Program-made: the position numbers and the translations under genes
Shown: positions 58,095-64,000 of the stretch, in pieces
Layout of the letters: the number at the start of each line of letters is the position of its first letter
Position numbering within the stretch: position 1 is the first letter of the stretch
Notes under the pieces: model-generated
Database searches by the model: none
What the model saw: only the letters and a program-made list of their open reading frames with translations
Told to the model about the DNA's origin: nothing
Assembly: GCA_021029095.1 (NCBI GenBank)
Contig: JAJOHG010000002.1
Location: forward strand, 496,001-560,000
DNA: 64,000 bases
Source: Phellopilus nigrolimitatus
Lineage: Eukaryota > Basidiomycota > Agaricomycetes > Hymenochaetales > Hymenochaetaceae
Reading direction: 5' to 3'

Positions 58095-60929
58095 TCAAAC
58101 ATGAAACTCACGCCTGAAGCCTGTCAAAATGCTGCATTCAGCTACGCTATTTTTTTCTTCATGGAAATCGAACGCACCCTCAATATCCTTGCGGTCACAT
58201 AATGTCGCCAGGTCGATCCGCTGGAGGTGCAGACATGACGTCCGGAGGCTATCCCACAACGTCGACGACGTGATCCCACGCGTGTCCTGTGCACTACTCT
58301 CAGCCCCGGAGCCGGGTTCCATGCTCACACTCCGGTCGCTGTCCTGCATGATCAATGCATCCTAGGATGAATTGGGCGGCTTCTTCGTATTTCTGGAAAT
58401 CGCGGCAATGAATTTGAGTTGTGAGTCGAAGTCATAACTACATGAAGGGGACGAGAGGATGCGGGTCCGAACGCACCCGCATATTCATGCACGAGATTCC
58501 GAGGTTGAAGCGGGCGCGGATGTAGGCTGGGTTCAGCTCGAGGGCGCGATAGTAATACTGGAAAGCATCTTCGGACAGTCCGCTATTCGCAAGCGTCGCA
58601 CCGACGCGATTGTACAGTTGCCAGTCCTGAGAAAATAAACAACCATTAGAACAACCATTTTCAAAATCAAGATATCGACACGCACGTCCGGTCGAACGGA
58701 CAGCGCTGCTTTGAAGCAGTCCTGCGCCTTCAGGTACTCCTCGCTCGTATTTAGCAGCACCGCGAGCGCAATCTGCACGTCCGCGTCGACATCTCCGTTC
58801 GTACTCCCATGCCGCGCCATGGCCATCAGGCAGTGGATGAGCTCATCATGCTTCCTCGCCTGGTTCAAGCTGTCGAGCGTCGCGCCGTTCAGCTTCTCCG
58901 TGCGCTCGAAGAAGTCGGTCACGACGCGCTCGTACTTTGCGTTGCGCCGCACCCACTGCTCGACCGTTTCGTCTGCGGCGAGACGGTCGCCCTCGTTCGT
59001 GTGCGAGATCGCGAGCGCGAGCCATGAAGGAAGGTGTGTAGAGTCGAGATCGAGAGCGCGCTTTAAAGCGAGGATCGCTTTTGCTTCACGCTCGTTTTCT
59101 TGCTGCTTGACGCCAAGGTCATACCACGCAGACACGGAAGTGGGGTTGCGCTGGACTTCGGCTTCGAGTTCAAGGACACTCTGCATAACAATAGTAACAG
59201 GAAGAGCGAGAGCGAGAGAGAAGCGAAAAAAAAAATGTCAGAATAACAATAATGTTATTAAACTTATCAAAAAGGTAACGTACCTCATAGAGCGACCTCC
59301 CACTGTGCATCGCATGCTGCTGATTCATAGCCCGCGTGTTCTCACCGCCCAGGAGGTACGGGTTATGAGGCTGGAACTGATAATGTGCTACAGGCTTCAC
59401 GCCCCATGTCGTCGCCTCATATGAATCCCAGCTCTCCTGGAGCGCACCCCACTCTTTCTCCTGCGCGTTCATGCCTATACCATTCATTCCAGTCAGGTAA
59501 GCATCGGCATCCATGCGTTGCTGTGCTGTAGACGACGACGCCGTATTCCAATAGTCGATGTACTCGTCGTTCTCACGTCGGAAGTACGCTTCAACCGGAT
59601 CTTCCTCCTGTAAAGCTGTTCCGCTCTCCTCCTGGAGGGTTTCTGGACGTTGGTCGAAGTGGACTGACTTGCGCCGGAGAGTGTCTGTGGATGTGCTAGG
59701 ATCAATAACCACAGAACCGGCACTTTGGAGGTCTAAAGGAGATATTGGTTAATAAATTCAATGTAATCGGAGAGAACTGTTTGAATTTACCTAGAGAGTG
59801 TTCTCTCCCTTTTCCCTTCACATCCACACCTACACCAATCACATCCCTCGCCTCGTCTCTCGCTACCATATCGCTTCCATCCACCACGATCTCCCCGTCG
59901 CGCAGCTCACGCATCAACGCCATAAACCGCGAATTCTTGAACTTCGGGTTCTGCTCGTCTTGATGGTCTCGACAAGCAGACCAGCCGTACGTGCGAGGTC
60001 ATCCGCATCGCGACGCGTCTGTGCGGGGTCTAGCGGTTGCTGCTGCTGCTGTTCAAGAGTCGAGGAGAGTTGCGCCGAAGGATTGTGGAAAAAAGCCTCG
60101 TGTGATTGGAATTCCTTGTCCCACAGAGCTGCTGCTACGGGGGACTGGGCGAGTGGAGGTGAGGCCATTGACGGAGGGGCAAATTGAGGACTAGTCATCA
60201 TGCTCATGGGCGAAGGCGCCCATTGCATTCCCAAGCCTGGTCCAAGGTCAGACACTTGATAGTTGGATAAATATAAATTTCTCTGACGTACCGCTGGGTC
60301 CGGGGCTCAAAGCTTGATTCATCGGTCTGCTCACCGCCATGTCGGTCTGGGGAAGAGTTGCCGGCTTCTCTGTCATGGTATTACTGGGGCCCGCCGACCG
60401 TGTCTGCAGAAGGAAATCCGAAGCCCAGGACGCGGCAGGTGCATGGTGCTGCTTGACTTGTGGCACCTGCATCTGCATGGGAGACGGAGCTGTCGCGGGC
60501 GGCGCATGGCTCTGGGTGACCGGTAGAGAATTACGCAGGAGCGAGAGGTCGAATGCGTTTGGAGCAGGGCTAGTAGGCGACGCGAGTCCGCCCTGGGAGT
60601 TGTTTCTGGAGAAGAAGCGGGCCGCCTCTTGTTCGAGCGCTGGATTGGTGGGTTGCGCGGTGCGGAACGCCTGAGCACGCCGAAGAAGATCAGTGAACTC
60701 AAAAGCCAGGTCGAATGACCGTATATACGCACCTCCCGCGACGATCCTGCACGTCCCGTGCCAAACTGATCCTACAAATGGATTGGTATTGTAAGATAGT
60801 GAGTAAAGCGGAATGAGGTATCGGACGGACCTGCTGGATGCCTCTGTCCTGATCGAAGCGTTTGGAGAGACCTTGCAGCGGATTGACTGGCCCGCAGTCG
60901 GCGCCATTGACGAGCATGGGCAGGGCCAT
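58095..60929 (-). CDS. PEX5: peroxisomal PTS1 receptor PEX5, with two apparent frameshifts
   Basis: Cycling receptor that imports SKL-type proteins into peroxisomes. From the ATG at 60929: [20 protein letters not shown] carries the conserved N-terminal cysteine used for recycling by ubiquitin. Exons 2 and 3 ([33 protein letters not shown]) are followed by WxxxF-type motifs (WASDF, WDKEF). The frame then breaks near 59,955-59,965: [13 protein letters not shown] should run into [19 protein letters not shown], but that segment is one frame off with no room for an intron. The TPR part is intact in pattern ([77 protein letters not shown]) until a second break at 58,361-58,366, where [10 protein letters not shown] and [12 protein letters not shown] lie in different frames. 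Either assembly errors or a decaying gene. Confidence 0.85.
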
Positions 60930-63491
60930 CTTCACTGAGAGCTGATATCGACCACAAGGTAGCAATAAAATCCTGAACTGAGGACGAATGTGCTGGGAGG
61001 CTGAGTGACCGCAGCATTGCGGACTTAAGTCGATCGACGGCAACGAGCGGCGACGATCAACCGGGGATTTTCACATGCTTTCCTCGTTAATGGAGCGCAT
61101 ATACACATGGATGTAGAAAGTCGTGGTGATCGACATTTGCTTCCAAATCAGGAAGTAGATTCGCATCACTGTAGATAACCGTTCAAACCTTCACATTCTA
61201 CCTTCAATGCCTGGAACTTGACCTGAAATCGACCTGGTTCACACAAAAAAGTGTCCCGTTGACAGTAGACAGTCTTCCTCGGGCTGCCTCAAAGAAAAAT
61301 GTAAGAAATAAACAGGTCCGGGGATATCTTTCCTTTTTTGGATGTCCATGTCGATCACCACGACTTTCTACATCCATGTGTATGCAAATCTCATTTACAT
61401 CATTCCTATGTGCATTTCCTCTAGTACTAGGTGTGTGTAGAAAAAGAGTTGATCGACAATGGACACCCGAAAGGAATAGAGCTCAGCACCGTAGAGAACA
61501 TTTCAAGACTCCACATCCTACCTTTCAGCCCGAAACTTGACTTAATTTGCCAAAACAAAAACATTCTGCGGGCAGCATCAATCTGACTTGTCCCAATTCT
61601 CAAGCTGCCTTGAAGAAAAAGAAAACAATAGACAGGTTTAAGAACATGTTTCCTTTTTCGGATGTCCCATGTCGATCAACTCATTTTCTACACCCACCTG
61701 TATTATATTCCTGCTTCTACTTCATCATCACCCTCTGTCAGTTCGAGGACGGCTAGTCAATACGCGAGTCTTCTTGTTCAAGTTTGAGTCAGTAATCCAG
61801 AGGACATTGCAACAGGTGCCACATAAAACGCAAAATATCCTACCCCCCCCTTTCCCTAGTTGTTGCCTGTGTAAACAACTGTCACTTGCATCTCTTGACA
61901 GGTTTAAATCTGACCACGGAAGGAGCATGGCTGCGTTATAGATAGCTGAGCTGCTGGAAGATTTCAGACATAATGACTGACAATGTCAAACATTATGTCG
62001 GTACGCTCCTGCCAATTAACGTCGGCTGGACGCCCTGGGCTGGTTTTGGAACATGGTGTTGTCTGGAAGTCGTGAAATTGGCTGTGCTTTGCTAGACGAT
62101 TAGAACGATCTTGAAACTGCTGATTTATGCTAACCGGTGTCCACTAACTTTTTTATAGCGCGGGTCTCGTGAAATAGGTGAGACACATGCAAAATCCTTT
62201 AAACAATCTCTGCAGCGGCATGTGTGCAAGTAATGTATAGTTCAGGTGGTTGTATCGGTTCTGCCTCCGACTGAGCGATTCAGTGTCTGCTAAGGTGTAT
62301 GCCCTAGAAGCTCCAGGCAAACACGAAGACAGTTCAAGACACGTCTGCGATTTTCATAGTTCCCTTCTGCGTTCTTGTCAGCGGGTTATCATAAGCGAGA
62401 CGCGTAGCTAAGACGCGTTTCGGCTTGGTCGGAGTTTCAAACAGACTTTTGGATATGCAGCGATGTCCTGCGTGTGCATGACCCTGAGCAGTGAGCACTT
62501 CCGTCCCGCCCCTTGGTCCATTCATGTTACTACTGCTGCATGCTGCGAATTCGCCATATTAATTCTGGAATCGTGGACTCGCTCGATTTCGAGGATCAAA
62601 GCGAAGCTCTAAGCAGCCCATCATCTATCCGCAATTCAAGGAGCAAATGTCACAACACGCACTTCGAAAGATCATTATTATTCTACTCCTTGCACGCTTT
62701 ATTAAGGTGAGTGTATTTCGGAGACGGTTGGAGAGATGCTCCGTCCTCACTAGCAGCCTCACGTTAAAAGATCATTGCTATTTATTTATAGTGCTTCAAT
62801 TTACCTTTCTTTTCATATCTGTACAAGTGCAGGCTCCTTCCGTGCTATTGCTGGCTGTAATAATTCGCATAAATCATCCATCTTATGAGGAAGATGGAAG
62901 GGCGTGCACAGTCTCTCCGAGCGTTGTTCCTATGCGAAGCCAGGTATTTATTAATCACTCGAAGCTTCGCTGATGCTAACTGATCGCTGCTGCTTTGCTA
63001 AGCCGCCGAAAGGCGAGGAACGCGCCGCCCCCCGTCCGACGGCAAATTAACTATTAGTATTAGTCTCTCAACGGTGCCGCTGGAGACAGGTACAGCCATC
63101 CGCGGTACTGATTCCAAGGTTTCAAGACGGGATAGGAAAAGGCAAGGCTACTCTCGTGAGTGCTCTTTCGGGTGCTCCCAGACCTTTTTAGAATCCTTCG
63201 ACTGATGAACGAGTTGCTGAACGCCGTCTCTCATCACGATGATCTAATGACATGAAAGCCGATATCGCCCTGGCATGATCGCAGCTGGCGTATATTTGGC
63301 TCAGAGATGGGCGGGCAGCTCGAGGTTGTTACGCGCTCTCCGCTTCTGCCCTTAACATCCCGCGCTATGCTCCCCCGGTCCTGATATGCTCCCACTGCTC
63401 TGTCGGTGCAGTCAAACACGGTCAGCAGTTTAAAATTGTTATGGCGAGGAAAACAAATGCTTAACGAGCCATTTCCAGAATCTGATTTAGA
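60930..63491. other. repeat-bearing gene-poor region
   Basis: About 2.5 kb without a supported gene. The left end is the PEX5 promoter side, and foldback repeats occupy about 61.1-61.7 kb. From 62 to 63.4 kb the frames are short and not protein-like; a 128-codon minus frame at 63234-63620 overlaps the start of the edge gene and is not convincing. Confidence 0.4.
61101..61700. repeat. two tandem foldback repeat units
   Basis: A perfect 36-base inverted repeat joins 61101-61136 and 61348-61383 (the second copy reads atgtcgatcaccacgacttt and onward); similarity continues imperfectly on one side. A diverged second pair lies at about 61428-61476 and 61650-61700, sharing gtcgatcaac and ttttctacac. 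The spacers of both units also match each other in the same order (for example aacttgac, gctgcct, agacaggt-like strings), so the unit is duplicated in tandem with a period of about 310-345 bases. No coding capacity. Confidence 0.65.
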
Positions 63492-64000
63492 ATGTCCACT
63501 CCGCTGACAAACAAGCCGTATTTCCCCTTCATAATCTACGGCGCCGTACTCGCAGTCGCGCTCCTCGGGGGGCTGGGATGCTTCCTCCTGCCCCGCCTTT
63601 GCTGTTGCCGCAGGAGACAACGTACCAGCAGGGGCGCGACTCAGAGGCTGCAGAAGTCAAAGACATCCTCTCCTCATCACGACCGGAGACGAGCGAATTT
63701 CCCCGCTTCGGCACGGAGGAGGGCGGCGAAATCTCGCGGTGGTCTGTGGACTCGGACGCGGCGGGGGCGGGGCCCGGGACGGCCGGCCGGAGGTGGACCT
63801 GGCAGGTGCGGAGGCCGCAGACGAGGAGCCGGGGCTCGGCTGCCGCCATCGGCGACTCCGGTGCCTGGGCCCACAGGGCGGAGAGCAATGCCTCCAGCCC
63901 GCTCGTCGCGCCAGCCGCCGCCGCCGACGATGACAGCCCGGCCAGCACACCACGCGCGTCGGACGGCCGCGATGTCGGAGCGCGGCACGCGCAGCAGCCG
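63492..64000 (+). CDS. partial single-pass membrane protein, unknown, runs off right edge
   Basis: From the ATG at 63492 the frame gives MSTPLTNKPYFPFIIYGAVL, a membrane segment (VLAVALLGGLGCFLLPRL) and a cysteine/arginine cluster (CCCRRRQR) typical of a palmitoylated stop-transfer. After about 63,625 the protein-like reading moves to another frame (EVKDILSSSRPETSEFPRFG, GGEISRWSVDSD, SSPLVAPAAAADDDSPASTP) up to the edge. The change could be a 32-nt intron (gtaccagc ... gctgcag), unusually short, or an indel. An upstream exon with signal or ectodomain may also exist. Family not recognised; strand and membrane helix are the supported parts. Confidence 0.4.
   Translation, partial: MSTPLTNKPYFPFIIYGAVLAVALLGGLGCFLLPRLCCCRRRQRTSRGATQRLQKSKTSSPHHDRRRANFPASARRRAAKSRGGLWTRTRRGRGPGRPAGGGPGRCGGRRRGAGARLPPSATPVPGPTGRRAMPPARSSRQPPPPTMTARPAHHARRTAAMSERGTRSS

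Overview
The window looks like nuclear chromosomal DNA of a filamentous basidiomycete, probably an agaricomycete. Genes are dense, on both strands, and split by many short (about 45-90 nt) GT-AG introns. The proteins are eukaryotic housekeeping types, and several have fungal forms: an ATP sulfurylase with a kinase-like tail, an ERT1/AcuK-type zinc-cluster regulator and a BTA1-type betaine-lipid synthase. I found no bacterial, viral or CRISPR features and no tRNA or rRNA gene. Gene models come from reading splice junctions by eye; spans run from start to stop codon and include introns.

Left third (1-26 kb): a CLC chloride channel cut by the left edge (-), a decayed reading region, a short-chain dehydrogenase (+), an ARFRP1/Arl3-type GTPase (-) sharing a short promoter with V-ATPase subunit c'' (+), a Yippee zinc protein (-), the chromatin remodeller CHD1 (+), an unknown membrane protein (-) divergent from a SNAPC3-like factor (+), a Ser/Thr-rich single-pass membrane protein (+), ATP sulfurylase (+) and a PSR/SCP-type phosphatase (+).

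Middle (26-44 kb): a very long, almost intronless gene for a membrane plus coiled-coil protein (-), then an accessory zone of about 4.5 kb with a decayed Ser/Thr-rich membrane-protein gene and a foldback (MITE-like) element. Elongation factor ELL (-), another decayed Ser/Thr-rich relic and betaine-lipid synthase BTA1 (+) follow.

Right third (44-64 kb): KTI12 (-), PAM16 (-) head-to-head with RNA polymerase I subunit RPA43 (+), TFIIH subunit TFB4 (+), a small ORF and an MTQ1/HemK methyltransferase (-), an ERT1-like regulator (+), a PRA1 protein (-) divergent from CDC26 (+), and PEX5 (-), which shows two apparent single-base frameshifts. A repeat-rich intergenic region with two tandem foldback units leads to a partial gene at the right edge.

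The genes do not form a pathway cluster. Five belong to transcription machinery (CHD1, SNAPC3-like, ELL, RPA43, TFB4), which I take as coincidence. I did not find a convincing new multi-gene system. The most interesting items are the broken PEX5 frame, the foldback elements, three GC-AG introns, a 9-nt CHD1 microexon and decayed Ser/Thr-rich membrane genes.
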